DNA from: Galerina marginata
Lineage: Eukaryota > Basidiomycota > Agaricomycetes > Agaricales > Galerinaceae
Direction: 5' to 3'
DNA: 64,000 bases
NCBI GenBank assembly: GCA_023014335.1
Contig: JAECYW010000020.1
Location: 248,001 to 312,000 of the forward strand
Made by a program: the position numbers and the translations under genes. Positions 21,427-33,623 of this stretch are shown here, piece after piece (position 1 is the first letter of the stretch; each line of letters starts with the position of its first letter). The notes beneath the pieces were generated by a model that was not told the origin of the DNA, did not search any database, and worked only from the letters and a program-made list of their open reading frames with translations.

Positions 21427-22656
21427 TCACTCCAACAAACTCCCCTGCGCCTCTTCACCAGCCCAGACATCCTCCGCCTCCTGGTGCATACCAAAATCAT
21501 GCTCCATCCCCTCAAACCGCTCAAAAATATCCGCAATACCATCCTTATCAATCCCATCCCCAAGTAAATAACTCATATCCAAACACCCCCTCGCGCCTCC
21601 CATCTTCGGATACCCGTCCCCCCCAAGTTCCTCCACAACAATCTGCGTCGGCCCGTCATGCTGCACGATCGCCTCCACCTGGATGAGCACACCGCCTTTC
21701 GGGTTCGGCGGGAGGTGGGAGAGCAGAATCTCCCCGACGAGCACGTTATCCTCCACCCGCGGTGCGAGACCCACGACAAGCCGCACTCTCGCCTGAGTCT
21801 GGTTATCTTTGGAGGTAGTCAGCACCGCCTTCTTCCGGGTTGGCAAAGTCGTGTTCCGCCGGACGAGGGAGAGGACGAACCCGTCGGCTTTGGCGATCCC
21901 GAGGCGGAGGGGCGCGACTTCCATTATGAGGAGCTCTTTTGGCTGGTTGGAGTCGATGTGGATGTGGAGGGCGAGTTGAGCGGTGTAGCGGATGATTGAG
22001 GACTTGATGAGGATTTCTGTGGTGCCTGCGTCGGTTTGACCTGCGAGGTAAGTTGCGAAAGCCTGGACGGCCGAGGTGCTAGTCCCTGAGGAATCGACGA
22101 TTACGATCCTCTTCAACTCAGGATCCCGCTTCCCCTGCAGAAGTTCCAGCATAGGATGGAAAACCCGCCGAGCAAGCTCCTCCGGGTCCTCCATAACCTC
22201 CACCTCCAAAACATCAACACTCATCTCCGTCTCCGATAACCGCACACCCTGATCCACCTCAGTCGACATCAACCTAGCTGCCACACCCGCTAGCCCAATA
22301 TCAACGACAAGCTCATACCTCACACCATAATCCACGTCCACCAACGCAAACTGCACAATTTTAGCATTGCTATGCACGCGTGCCTTGTGAAAACTCGGGA
22401 TCCTAGCTGCGAGCTCGATAGCCTCCTTTTGTGGGTCAGTGAAGTAGGACGGGACGGAGATGGCGAGGTAGGCGAGGTCTGCGGACTCGGAGATGGTGTG
22501 CGCGATTTCGGAGAATGTGGATTGGAGGTCGTTGGCATCGAGGATAGTTAGGTCGAAGGATTGTGTGAATGTTGAGTCTTCTGAGGAGAGGACTTGGACT
22601 TTGAGAGGGGAGCCTGGGGTTAGGCTTGTGAAGGCGACACCGGCGACGAGGGACAT
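21427..22656 (-). CDS. Reduced Hsp70-like protein
   Basis: 409 residues from MSLVAGVAFTS at 22656; the frame is open further upstream to 22770, but that part looks like 5' UTR. Hsp70-like stretches in the correct order: PSYFTDPQKEAIELAARI (as VPAYF..AQR.A...A in Hsp70), a much reduced nucleotide-binding core, LLIMEVAPLRLGIA (as LLLLDVAPLSLG), NTTLPTRKKAVLTT and DNQTQARVRLVVG (start of the substrate-binding domain), and VLVGEILLSHLPPNPKG. The N-terminal phosphate loop (GIDLGTT), the DLGGGTFD motif (here VDIGLAGVAARL) and the C-terminal lid are missing. So it is unlikely to run a normal ATPase cycle and may be a substrate-binding pseudo-chaperone. Assignment to a named subfamily such as Ssz1 is not supported. 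Confidence 0.75.
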   Translation of the reverse strand: MSLVAGVAFTSLTPGSPLKVQVLSSEDSTFTQSFDLTILDANDLQSTFSEIAHTISESADLAYLAISVPSYFTDPQKEAIELAARIPSFHKARVHSNAKIVQFALVDVDYGVRYELVVDIGLAGVAARLMSTEVDQGVRLSETEMSVDVLEVEVMEDPEELARRVFHPMLELLQGKRDPELKRIVIVDSSGTSTSAVQAFATYLAGQTDAGTTEILIKSSIIRYTAQLALHIHIDSNQPKELLIMEVAPLRLGIAKADGFVLSLVRRNTTLPTRKKAVLTTSKDNQTQARVRLVVGLAPRVEDNVLVGEILLSHLPPNPKGGVLIQVEAIVQHDGPTQIVVEELGGDGYPKMGGARGCLDMSYLLGDGIDKDGIADIFERFEGMEHDFGMHQEAEDVWAGEEAQGSLLE

Positions 22657-24196
22657 GGAGAAGAGGTATTGGGGTCGGAGGTAGAATTTAGACGCGCTGC
22701 GATATTTATGTGGACCCGACGGCGTCACGGAAAATAGCAGAAGACACCAGATGGAGGAGGAACGATCCACAACGTTCTGTAGTTATTATTCTATGAAATG
22801 TTGGATTGTCATAGTGACGAAACTTGAAAGTAGCAGTCCAACGCAAGTCCAAGGACCAACACAGCCTGGTCAGAATCGAGCGTGAGAATCATGATCGTCG
22901 GGATCAAAAACATAGGCTTCCTCCATGACCACGATGGAGGAAAGCAGACCTATGAGATCGTCAGAAAAAAAAAGGAAATCTAAAGCTAAGTAGTCTCAAG
23001 TCCGTTCCGGATTGATATTGATAATCCGATATGAATATCTTTCAGTTGAACGACGAGAAACGGCTACTTACTATCGCACTCTCAACGAGGTCGATCCGGA
23101 CTCGAGATTATTTCAAAGAGCAGACAAAAATTTAACTTGAAAATTGTGGCATGCGAGTCGGTGCAACTACAGACGTTTGAATCGGCTTGACATTAAAATT
23201 GCATGTACTTTAACGCCTTCTTTATAGACGCTTGTGCGCGCAACCCATCTGGCGCACGCTAGCAAGGCGGATGATTTAAAGAAGCTGCTCATTGGCACTT
23301 GGCTAATAATTCGACCTTTCATAGAGTATTTTAGGTAGACAACCGGCGTTTCTGTTCGCCGAGTTGCTAGAAGCCGAATAGAATAGATCTAGAGTACTGT
23401 AGCATACTGTGCCTTATATAACCTATAGTTAAGGCCAACCTAAGCAGCTCTTCAGCCGAATGCGATGAGGTATTCACCACTGTAATTATAACGGCAAGTT
23501 CTCAGCACCTTTCGTAAGGTATCCCTTCAGTCGTCCTACTTATCCAGATTTTTAGAGAGAATAATTCGACTCTGTAATGAATTTTCTTTTGGCGTGGGGT
23601 GTTCATGTGAACCTCCGAATCAACACCAACATTTGCGGTGTAAGCTCGCGTCTAATTCAGCAAATAATAAGCCTTGTAAAAGCTTGGGAGAAGCCACAAT
23701 TTGGGGTTCAACTCTCTGTATTAGTATTATTAAATAAAGGTAGTATCCTTTAATCAAATCTTAATACTCGAGTACTTGTAGTACTTGTAGTCGGTTCTCT
23801 AACCATCCATTTTTATACGAACACATTGCATTGGATTGATTCTATCGAAGATGAACATGTACATGGATGCGAGTATGCGAAAAGAAAAACAACAACGAAA
23901 GCGAATTGACACTGACAGAGCGTGGGGATACGTATGGATGCATATGCGAAATCAAAATTGAAGATGAGAATTGAGAATTGAGAAGGCAAATGGGGCAGAT
24001 TGGACATTACGCGACGATATTACTAGTACTAGTATCCTGATTGTAGAACCGCACTCGGGCTCTACCTGGTAAGTTTTGGGCATGGGAGGGAGCGAGAGAG
24101 ACCTAGGTTGAACGTAGAGGCTAGGGCGGAACCTCCACGCCTCGAGGCTCGAGGCTCGGCCAAGTATATAATTATACGCAGTTGCAACTTGTGTTG
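22657..24196. other. Intergenic stretch without a supportable gene
   Basis: About 1.5 kb, AT-richer than the flanking genes, with only short unrelated ORFs. No tRNA-like cloverleaf, repeat family or TIR was found by eye. Confidence 0.5.
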
Positions 24197-24958
24197 TCAT
24201 AGGTTGAACTGGGCGATGTGCCGCATGACGAGGAAGGACGTGAGGATCTCTTTAAATTGGAGTCAGCACAACGCGTCTGAATCGGCGAGAATGAAAGGCC
24301 TAACTCACCAGAAACGAGATGCGCGAAGGGCTCGTATATGACGAGATTATTCCCCGACACGTCGTACGTCCGCACGTGTGGCGGCTTCAGGTCGTAGTGC
24401 GCTACCAAGCCATTGTCCGCTGTCGTACACTGCGAAGAAATAGGGTGGTCAGTATTGTTATTAATACCTTATTAAGGGATCCCTTGAAAAAAGAAAGGCA
24501 ACTCACGGACCACTCCTGACCAGCAAACACCCGAAACCCCCACTTATATTCCCTCCCATCAGACCCCATAAATTTCCGCGACAAAGATCTACCAGCGAAC
24601 CGAAATTAGAAGGCAAAATTAACAGCAAAAGCAAAACTCAAACTCACGTCCCAAAAAACGCCGTCTTCTTCAAATACCGCGCCATCGGCATCGTACACTG
24701 AAACGGCGCTTTAAAGAACGACACTGTCCCCAGCGTCTCGTCCGACTGGAAGTCCAGATGCACAACCGCGTCGCGGACGAGGGGCAGCGTGCTGCGATAC
24801 CGCGACGCGCGGTGGTTCATCTCGTAGATCTTGGTCGTCGTTTGCCCGGGCTGCCGCACGACGTGGAAGAACCGCCGGTCGTACATGTCGTCAAAGTCCG
24901 AGTTGGTTATTTGACCGGTGCGGTCCTCTAGAGTCAGCGGGAGGGGGCGTTTCATCAT
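24197..24958 (-). CDS. DUF6593-type small basidiomycete protein
   Basis: Four exons (24958-24648, 24588-24507, 24429-24309, 24249-24197) joined in phase across 52-78 bp introns, giving 188 residues. The pattern is that of DUF6593: a short N-terminal beta segment (LPLTLEDRTGQITNSDF), a middle with YEMNHRASRYRSTLP and LDFQSDETLGTV, then RKFMGSDGREYKWGF and VAHYD near the end, and a final EILTSFLVMRHIA helix. The family is widespread and often multi-copy in Agaricomycetes; its molecular function is not known to me. No signal peptide or membrane segment. Either of the two adjacent Met codons could be the start. Confidence 0.8.
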
Positions 24959-26741
24959 CTTGTCAATGGCTTGAGCGACGTTGCGGATGGCGAGAGGAAA
25001 GCCAAAGCCACCAGAGAGGGAAGAGGTTGGTTGGTTGGTTGGTGTGAGAGCGGGCTGAATCGAAGAAGCAGGACTGAGAGGGTTCGGTTATATAGCTCGG
25101 GCTCTAAGCGGGCTACCTCGCGAGAGAAATTCGCGGCGCGGAAAAAAGGCCCAACTTTCAAGTTTTTTTTTTCTTTCTTTCCGTCCAAAGAGGAAACCGA
25201 AAGTACAGTGGGGCAAACCCAACAATGCGGGTCCCTAGCTCAAATTAGAGTTATATATATATGGCACCGGTGGGAGGGGCGATCGGGTCTGGATCTGGGC
25301 TGTCAACTGAAGCTAAGAATAAAAAGAGACAATGTAGGTCGGCTACCACAGCAGTCAAGGTTTCGAGCGTCGGTCGGTCTGACGCAATCAGTTCGAATTC
25401 GAAGCGAAGTAGGAAGGAGATAAGGCGACATAGGACACAGAGGGGGTACACGCGAGATAAGCATAACTAAGCCCCCTTGGTCAGCGACTGACGCCTATTC
25501 GCGGTTTACACAGGGAATGGCGTTGCTCGTATGTGTGTAAGAAGTATTTTGAAACGGAAGCATCTGTAGATTCGATTATATGGGGCAACTTCCTTTAAAA
25601 ATCAAGATCAGGCACTTACGCGATTCAATGATGGAGGTCAGGTGCCCTGGGCGCGTCCGCCTTCGCAGTTCTGAGTTCGCACTCATTCAAAGTTCTAACT
25701 TCTTGCCCTCTGACTGAAGGCATTCACGCCACAAGTAAAACTGTTATCATATTCATCAAGCTGTATTTCGAATCGGCCTTTTCTGCCACAGTGACCCCCC
25801 CAACGGAAGCAGTTGGCAAGCCAAATACCCTCAAGCGCCTCGCCGCCTGCAGGTGGCGGCCAAGTACTAGTATCATAAGACATGCCATTGTCCGGCATCG
25901 CAACTATATTTGACAGCGGCCAAACACGGTGAGCGGCGCGTGAACGTTCGCCCGACGCAGGCGCGGTCCAGACCCTGAGGCCTGAACCTTTGAGGCATTC
26001 CAAAACGCGACGCGCTCCGGTCTCCGTAGAAAACGAGGTTGCGTGAGCCGTGCGCCGTGCGGGACGGGTGTGCGCACTTGTACTCCGATGCGCGCTACCG
26101 CACCGTACGCGTCTAGACATTGAAGCCGTGGTAGACGACGCGACGGGATTCAGACGTCGACGCCTCCCCTGATTCCGCACACCAAGCGGGGATTATGACT
26201 GACTGACTGACTGACTGCGGAGGTAATCATTTATTTCCGCTAGGCCTCCGCAGAGGTTCGCGGGAGGCATCCTGGGCCAAGGAGGGATAATTAGTATACC
26301 CTTCCTACATATAGATCAAGAGTGACGTACCGATCCCAATTCCATGTCTAAAGTTCAGGGCGTCCACACAAACTACACGCCCTTGTGACCATGTTCACCT
26401 GCCGACAACATCGCTCCCCATGTCGCATGCCAACCTTTCCCCAATATCACGATGTCGCATGCCATTGCCTTTGACACCTGATCCCAGAAGAAGGAGGATT
26501 TCGTGAAAGGTTCCAAGAAGACCTATAGGCAGCCAATAGCAGTTATGACTTATTTTATCACCTAGAAAGAAAGAAAGAATTCAAATGAGAGAAGGGAACA
26601 ACGCTAACAATGCATATGATGACTGGCCAGAGTCTTAAATCTCGAAGAACTCCAACACGTACTCTCACTTGGTCAGTCGAAAAAACAAGTTCCGATGCGA
26701 TCCCTTCTTCTCGCATATGTGGCGCTCGAGACCATGGTCCG
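24959..26741. other. Intergenic stretch up to the large transposon
   Basis: It holds the 5' region of the DUF6593 gene, an ORF of 161 codons at 25695-26180 (-) with no recognisable motif, a short GACT microsatellite at about 26197-26216, and the left copy of the 6-bp duplication GGTCCG (26736-26741). No gene is called. Confidence 0.5.
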
Positions 26742-27383
26742 TATGGCGGTCAACCTGCACATTTAATCAAGCGAGCTAGCGCCACTCGTTTTGCGAGCCA
26801 CTTTTCGGTAAATTTCGTGTCTTCCGAGCCTTTTTTAGGTAGATTTGTATTCGAGCCAATAAAATAAAACATGAGCACTCTATTTCTGAATTTGCGAGCC
26901 GAGCCACTTTCAAAGCGAGCCACCTAATATTTAATGAGATGCTAAACTACAGTTCTACGAGACAAGCCACATAAAATAAAAGCAACACCTAAACTTTGTT
27001 TTCCGAGCCTACACTTGAATTCCGAGCCTACCTTTGATTTCCGAGCCACCTTTAATTTTCGAGCCACCTATTGAACTGCGAGCCACATATTTGAACTGCG
27101 AGCCACATGTTGAATTCCGAGCCTACTTTCAGCCGGGCGGAAGTCCGTGCCAAACAATGACAAAGGACTTCCAAATATGGGAGGCAGCAACAGTAAGTGG
27201 CCGATTTCACATAGGGCGAGCTTTTACTAAGCTCCAAAATTATGATAACTAGAATCTAGGCATTGTTAGCTTTCGATTGAGCCCAAAATCGCCATCGTCG
27301 GTGCATTATTTCATGCAAAACGACAGAAACATATGTAGGTAGGGAAGTGCACGTGGTCATGTGACCTGCGCGACGCGTCGTGG
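26742..27383 (+). repeat. Left terminal inverted repeat
   Basis: 642 bp. It carries about a dozen copies of a short motif (G/C)CGAGCC(A/T)(A/C)C spaced roughly 15-60 bp apart. Its inner edge is the palindrome CGACGCGTCG. Differs from the right TIR at about ten positions, most of them transitions. Confidence 0.95.
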
Positions 27384-28155
27384 AAGGCTTCGGAACGGAG
27401 TAGAGGAGTAGAGAGTGTTTAGATAGATTGTGACATTATAATATTTGAAATCAATGTATTCAGGTGAGCTATCTACGACTATCTACGACTACCTAACTCT
27501 ACTAAATGGATGGGATCATTCGTAGACTAGAATGAGTTGAAAGAACCCAGAACAAGTCAGAAAAATGAGAATGCAATCTGAATGCGATGGAGAAACGTAA
27601 GAACGTAATGCAAATGCAATGCTAAAAGAGAGTGTGGATAGAGAGGGAGAGTTAAATGCAAAAGTCGGAAAGGGGAAAGGAGCGATTGTGGCTAGAAGGA
27701 TAGTGAATGGCATAGAGTGTGAGCAAAGCGGGCCAGGGCAAGGATTAGAGGAATAAGGAAGAGGGAATAGGTAGACATATGTTGATTAAATGATAATAAG
27801 GTATCACTATTAGCAACTTATAAGGTAGAAATGGCTCAGATATGGAACATTAAACTCGTAAAGGTAATGCGTCGGAAGTTCTATGGACATGAAAGAAGTT
27901 ATTGACATGGAAAGGTGGCATCAAATGAGGGCGGTCGTTATAAGTATAAGGAAAACCAATGAAATTAAAAGGACAATGGATGGTAAAATGAAATTGATGC
28001 AGCAGGCAGAATATCCGAGGTGGAAAGGAGAGGAGAGGAGAGATTCCAAGAGAAAGAACAGTGCAAATGGTGGCAAATGGTACAGGGAAATATGATATGA
28101 TATGATGTGTTGTCAAGTCGTTGCTATTTGCGGGGGAGTGGGGGGGTAAAAGACT
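27384..28155. other. Non-coding interior next to left TIR
   Basis: 770 bp with no convincing gene; the 3' flank of the first transposon gene. Contains the short repeat CTATCTACGACTA... near 27470. Confidence 0.5.
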
Positions 28156-29970
28156 CTAAACCCAAGGATCATAAAGCAGCGGTGGTGCAGGTGAAAATCC
28201 GCGCCTTGGAGATGAAGCGGGTAATTCAGGTGGGAGCCCGACTTCAAATTCTGGATCTTCGATATGAGGAAGGGGGGCTGGCACAAGTGGCGCAGGTGCG
28301 GGTGCAGGTGCAGGCACAGGCACAGGCGCAGGCGCAGGTGCAGGTGCAGGTGCAGGCGCAGGTGCAGGCGCAGCCTGAGGCGCGGTTTGCGCTGAAGATG
28401 GGCCAGCAATAGCAGCGGGTCCAGATGTGTCGTGTTCCGAGTCATATTGTTGAAATTCATTTGCATACCAGCTGTGGAACCAGCCAGGGGATTGCTGCGG
28501 ACTATTGGAGGCTGGGATTAAATTGGTAGGTAATCAGTACGGAAGTTTAAGTCATAAAACTTTGACACTTACTTCGTGACCTCTTGCTCCTGCTACTCTG
28601 GCGACCTTCATCGGATCCATCCTCAACTGATGGAGAGCGTTGTCGTTTACGACCACATATTTTCTTGGGTGGTGGAGACGGGGAGTAGTCACTGCCATCT
28701 ATGTCTGAATTGAGAGTAATAGAATCGTGCGCTTGTCCGGAAATCTTCTGCTGCCTGCCGCGAGTGATTCTTCCTGGAATCCGAATACTAGGTCCAGGCT
28801 GAGTTGATGTTTCTCTTGCCTTTTCCTTTCCCTTGCCTTTTCGACGTGACTTGACTGGCGTGGACTCCACAATTTCAATGTCACCCTCCGACTCAGTCTC
28901 TTGATCCGGATTGGCTATTTCAAAGCCAAGAGGATCTGCAATTGCTGCTTCCCAGTTACTATATACAGCTGGAGGTATCTTGTGGCGAACACCTGGCAAG
29001 TATAAGCTGAAGCTAATCAGGGACAAAATAAAATACACACTGATTGCCAATTTGTACGACAGATAATTCCTCCCAGGAGGCCCACGAACCAGAAATAAAT
29101 CTGATCCTGACATTGAGGCTCGATCAAGAACAAGGTAATTTCGTCCATCCTTTTGAAGAAGGATCCAATGGTATTGGCCCTTTTCAGGTATGCCCCAGCG
29201 CGCATCTAACCACTGAAATGCCAGAGGAAAGAGAGAGCGCAACCAAATATCAATTTCAGCTTGGTTCCAACTGCGATTAATAGCTAAAGCATCTTTTGTG
29301 GGTGTCTCTGTAACGAGTAGTCCTGCTGGTCGAAATACTTCTTCTAGGAGCCTTTTCGAAGGACCAGAGGCTTCTCTGAGACTCCCTTTTGTCTGTAAGC
29401 AGAGGAAAGAGTTTATTCCAATAAATAAAAATATTAAAAGTGTTGCTAGTTGACTTACATTGAGTCCGCAAGGTATCAAGATAATAGTTCCGACTTTGAA
29501 GGGTCGAGAACCATGGCCAAATCCTGAAGAATGTGCATTTATTGTAATGCCCATTGTTGTGTTCTAGAAGAATCAGAGAAGATACTGCATTAGCAAGTGA
29601 AACCTAGGAGGATGACTCGACTGACCTTCTTGTCTTTGTTTGAAGGTTTGGAGTCACGATATCCAGCATTAGATTCACGTTTTGCAGCGGACATCCTATT
29701 AGACGAAGAAGCTGTATCCATGCTGCCAGCAGCTACAAGTTTCATACGAGACGAGTACTTTGCAAGGACGTCACCAACACGCGTAGGGTTGGTAGCTGTA
29801 GTAGGAAGTCTAGGATCAGGCGGATCAGGCGTTGTCGACGATGGGCCTTGGTCTTGTGCAGGAGGGTGAGGGTGTTTGCAATTTGCACACTTCATGTCCT
29901 TCTCTCGGGCAACGAAGCACTCGCATTCACAAGTTTTTCCGTTTCTCCGAACAGCTCCGCATTGCGGCAT
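28156..29970 (-). CDS. Transposon-borne protein with N-terminal Cys cluster and Pro-Ala repeat tail
   Basis: Five exons joined in phase: 29970-29626, 29563-29459, 29392-29041, 28992-28573, 28511-28156; 525 residues. The first 36 residues carry a Cys/His cluster (C4, C14, C16, C18, C28, C31, then H) that looks like a zinc-binding module. A Ser/Thr/Pro linker follows, then a central globular part (RPFKVGTIILIPCGLN; EIDIWLRSLFPLAFQWLDARWG; YHWILLQKDGRNYLVLDR), and a basic stretch (KSRRKGKGKEKARE) plus PPPKKICGRKRQRSPS that look like nuclear localisation signals. The tail has about 15 Ala-Pro pairs and ends LLYDPWV. I recognise no known family. The position beside the transposase suggests a DNA-binding or assembly partner; that is inference. 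Confidence 0.75.
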
Positions 29971-30240
29971 GTCAGCGGATTGTCCAAAAGTACTTGGTGA
30001 GAGCTAAGAGCAGGCTAAGGAGTGTAATATTGAAAAAATAAAGGAAGGATTATTATAGGAAAAAGAAGTAGTGACAAAAGAGGTGGTGGTGGTGGTGAGC
30101 GAACGTTAAGACAAACATTAATTTTGTCCAACACATCTGTTAGCAAATAAATATAAACTCAGGTCACGATCCAATGTCCAATGTCATCTAGTCGAACTCG
30201 CACTTCAGCTCAGATGTAAAATCTAACTAGATAATCCTAG
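29971..30240. promoter_or_regulatory. Spacer between two transposon genes
   Basis: 270 bp between the 3' end of the transposase gene and the start of the Cys-cluster gene; presumably the promoter of the latter. Contains a (GGT)n run near 30085. Confidence 0.4.
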
Positions 30241-32202
30241 TTAATTACCGTAACGAATCTGCATTTCTAAGACCAATTCAAGCGCCTGAGCCCATCGGAC
30301 AGCCCTCAACCACCAGACCTCAAAAGGTAAAATAACATCAACCTCCTTCCTTGCTATAAGAATGACTTCGGATTGGGGATAAATACCGTCAACCCATTCG
30401 TCTTCAGAAACACCGAAGCCCAAAGGAATTTCCCCAATTGTATCCAGTTCTCGAAGTGCTTCGCTGAAAGCATGTTCTGCCTGCGGACTTGAAAATGGAC
30501 TCCGACCTTTTGGTGTGTCTATTGCATCATGGCGTATTTTGCGTCCTTGATCCTTAGCAATCTTTTCAGCAAGTTGTTGGCGGTTAAGGTCATCACCGTA
30601 TTTTGCAGATATGGCTGGGTGGATCTCCCCCTCAGCATTGTTGTCAGAAGACCGACCAACATAACGGCCATATTTGAGTTCTCCAAGAAGTCGCATGTCC
30701 TAAAAAACAAACTATAAGGAACTGATCTAGCAGAATTAAGAAACCACAAACTGCAGGTGACTTGTCATGCCCACGCCGTGAAATTGGGTGGTGGTTCCAA
30801 TCTTCCTTGAATTCTTGCAAATTTGTGTTAATGTCCTTGAGAAAAAGGAAGTGGAGGAGCCAAAGGTGCCATTTTATATCAATATTGAGGTGGTGAAGCC
30901 GTTCAAGTCTGCCAAAAAATGCTTTCCATCTCCGTACCACTTGTGCGCCAACTTCTACCCACATACGCTCAGCGCGCACATTTCTTGGAGAGCTATAAGT
31001 TTAAATATATGAGAGGTAAATTGAGAATAAATATGTAGGTAAGAGTGGAAGCAGGAGCAACGTACTCTCCCCAGAGGAATGAAGCCCGGTTAGGGCCATG
31101 ATAAAGTATCATCCAGACAGAGACATCAACATTCTCTCCACCTCTGTCCCCACGCACACGAGCAGGTACTCCAAACTCATCAACAGCATCAAGGAATGTC
31201 GTGAGGACAGTAGAAGCTTTGTTGTCTGTATGTGCTTCTATTCCAACAACCTTTATAAGAAATGATCAAAAGAATGTCGAATAAGTCAGTTACAAAAGTA
31301 AGATCAAGATCCGTACCATGCGATCACATCCATCGAAGAAACCGTGCACTACTACCCCCCATCGAATCAATTTATGATGTCCATCCATATGCCAAACAGC
31401 ATTTATGTGGGCAGCTTGGTAGATTTGTCGTTGAATGCGCCGCTGGTCTCGAAGTGCCTGACCTACTGCATCAACGCGTCCCAGCGAATGCCTGACCTTC
31501 TTCTTTGGGACTTTGATTCCGTTTTTTTGAAGGTAACCAATCACATAACGCAATCCAGAATTTGGTTTCTGTGACTTCAAGTGCCGAAGTAGAATGTCAA
31601 TCTCATCGTCAGTGATTGTGGAAAAGTCGCGTGAGATACCAAATAGGTTTAAGTATTTATGCAGTGTATTCCGATGGACACCAATTGCATCTGCAAGAGC
31701 ACATACAGAAAGCTTTCGGTGAGGGGCAAAAGCATCCTCAAGCCAACGTGGTTCAATAGATTTGGGAGGGCGGCCACGTCGTCCAGTGTGCACAGTTCGG
31801 ATTGGTGTTACCCATTCGAGCTTCCCTTTCGATCTGGGTATACATGATAAATTTGAGTGCAATCCTTTTGGTAAGATAAGATAATGCATGACATTGTACG
31901 CACTGTGAATCAAAGGCTGAAGCTACAGTTTGTAGGTCAGAAACAACAGACATGAACTTTTCAGTACAGAGTGTTATCCACTCTAGGTTGTTTGGCATTT
32001 CAACTTCAATTGCTCGAAGGATCGGGATGGAATAATCCAAGACATTTCGTGCAGTTAATCGAAGGCGGATTGGCTCTCCTTCCTCCGTTTGAAGCAGTTG
32101 CACAGCTCTTGAGTATGACTGCAAAAGGATTGCATATGCTTCCACCACCTGATGGGTCCAGTTTTGAGTAGGAGGGAGCTCTGGAAATGTTAATGGGTCC
32201 AT
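30241..32202 (-). CDS. DDE integrase-like transposase of the 11.2 kb element
   Basis: Five exons joined in phase: 32202-31904, 31833-31317, 31250-31066, 30992-30752, 30699-30241; 566 residues. Order: a helical N-terminal region; GRRGRPPKSIEP (AT-hook-like, residues about 120-130); a helix-turn-helix (LSVCALADAIGVHRNTLHKY); then the integrase core with HMDGHHKLIRWG (Asp250), VRGDRGGENVDV (Asp307) and RNVRAERMW (Glu342). The second Asp and the Glu have 34 residues between them. A C-terminal helical region follows (FFGRLERLHHLN, DWNHHPISRRG). The core matches the integrase-core proteins common in agaric and fish genomes. No stop or frameshift was found and all catalytic residues are present, so it may be active. 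Confidence 0.88.
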
Positions 32203-33623
32203 ACTACAATCACAGCTTAGTGGGACAAAAGATCGAAAGTTCAGATCAAATAAAATGCAAACATGATGTCCAAATTAGGACTTGCAGGCAAAGCACGTTG
32301 GGCGTTGGGCGTTGACAATGTTAGTCTCGGCGGCTACCCATACTCTAACGGGACGATTGGCTGTATTGAAAACACATTGAAAATTGAAACACCCATCCAT
32401 CGGCAAAAGGCAAAAGACTGTATTCATAAGTACCTAGATACGAAAGGCTAGATACATGTAAGTAAAGATATACGATATGATATGATATACGAGCATAGAA
32501 TAAAGCTAAGGTCTCACCTCAGTCTTGTTGGGGGCAAAAGACTGAGGTGGCAAAAACGTAGAACTTCCATGACTGGGATGGCATTAGCAAGGTTTAGTGT
32601 TGAACAAGAAAAAAAGAGCGTTGCATGCTTCAAGACCTACCAAGAATCCCTTTGTCAGCTCACTTCAAGCACCCCGCAAGTAGGTATTACGCCTAAGAAC
32701 GCGGAACGGATGAGGCGACGGGGTCCAGCTGGCTCTGTTGCGGGCTTGTCCAAACGCCGCAGGAAGGAATTCGTCGAGGTCGAGGGTGGTACGCGAGGCT
32801 TCGTGGGTTGTTTTTGATGCGTTGGGGCAGTTAGAAGGAATTTGTCGAGGTCAGGGGGGGTGGTACGAGAGAGGCTTCATGGGTTGTTTTCGATGCGTTG
32901 GGGCTGTTGTTAGAAGCAATGTTCAGCTTCGCCAATGTGCATGTCTATGCATTGCCAAATATCTATGCTGCTCAGGATGCGGAAACAAACTCTTTGCCGA
33001 TGTTGCGACGCCTGGTGCAAGTCTCCACGCGGAAAACATCGCAGATGAGTGGCCTTGCTGTGATGTGGCGGCAAACGCAGGGTCTCAAGACGTGCTGGAC
33101 AGAGCTGGAACATGGTGAAATGCGGACAGGCTGCACGGGGGGGAATCAGCTACTCACCACAGTGTGATCCACTTCCTATTCCTCCCAGGTCTTGCAAGAC
33201 CCCATCATTTTTAAACCATCCATAATGATCAGAAGCCTGAGGATGTCGGGTACATCAAGGGGAAGTGTTCAGCGGTAGAAGTTTGAGTGGATGAGGCAGC
33301 GCGTGTAAGATCTGCGAGGGTCATTAGTTGGGTCCACAGGAGTAAGTAATATACATACGCGAGACATTATAATGGGCTGCGATGGAGACAGAGGAAACGG
33401 AGGCCTAGATTGAGAGAGAAAGGAGGACGGACACAATGATGACAGTTCAAACGTTCAAGATTCACGGCGTTTGCCGGCTGGCTGAGCGTTACAATCATGA
33501 GGCTGCAATGCGGCACAACATACTTAATCTCTTCATGTCTTTCGTTTGCGAACTTGGGTTCAACTTCTATTCCACTTTCTGACCGTTCATATACCCCTTC
33601 ACTTAATCACTTAATTACTGGCA
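32203..33623. other. Non-coding region between transposase and BTB gene
   Basis: 1.4 kb. An imperfect direct repeat of about 65 bp lies at 32766-32827 and 32838-32905 (GTCGAGGTC...GATGCGTTGGGGC). Other ORFs here are short and without motifs. The 3' part should hold the BTB promoter. Confidence 0.5.

Noticed and set aside
25695..26180. 161-codon ORF on the minus strand
   Set aside because: Arg/Ser/Thr-rich with no motif, no splice context and GC-driven composition; not enough for a gene call.
28107..28412. ORF with Gln-Ala/Gln-Val repeats
   Set aside because: It is the antisense shadow of the Ala-Pro repeat in the spliced transposon gene at 28156-29970.
31290..31913. Transposase as a single 207-codon ORF
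   Set aside because: It starts inside an intron and runs past a donor site; the five-exon model restores all three catalytic residues.
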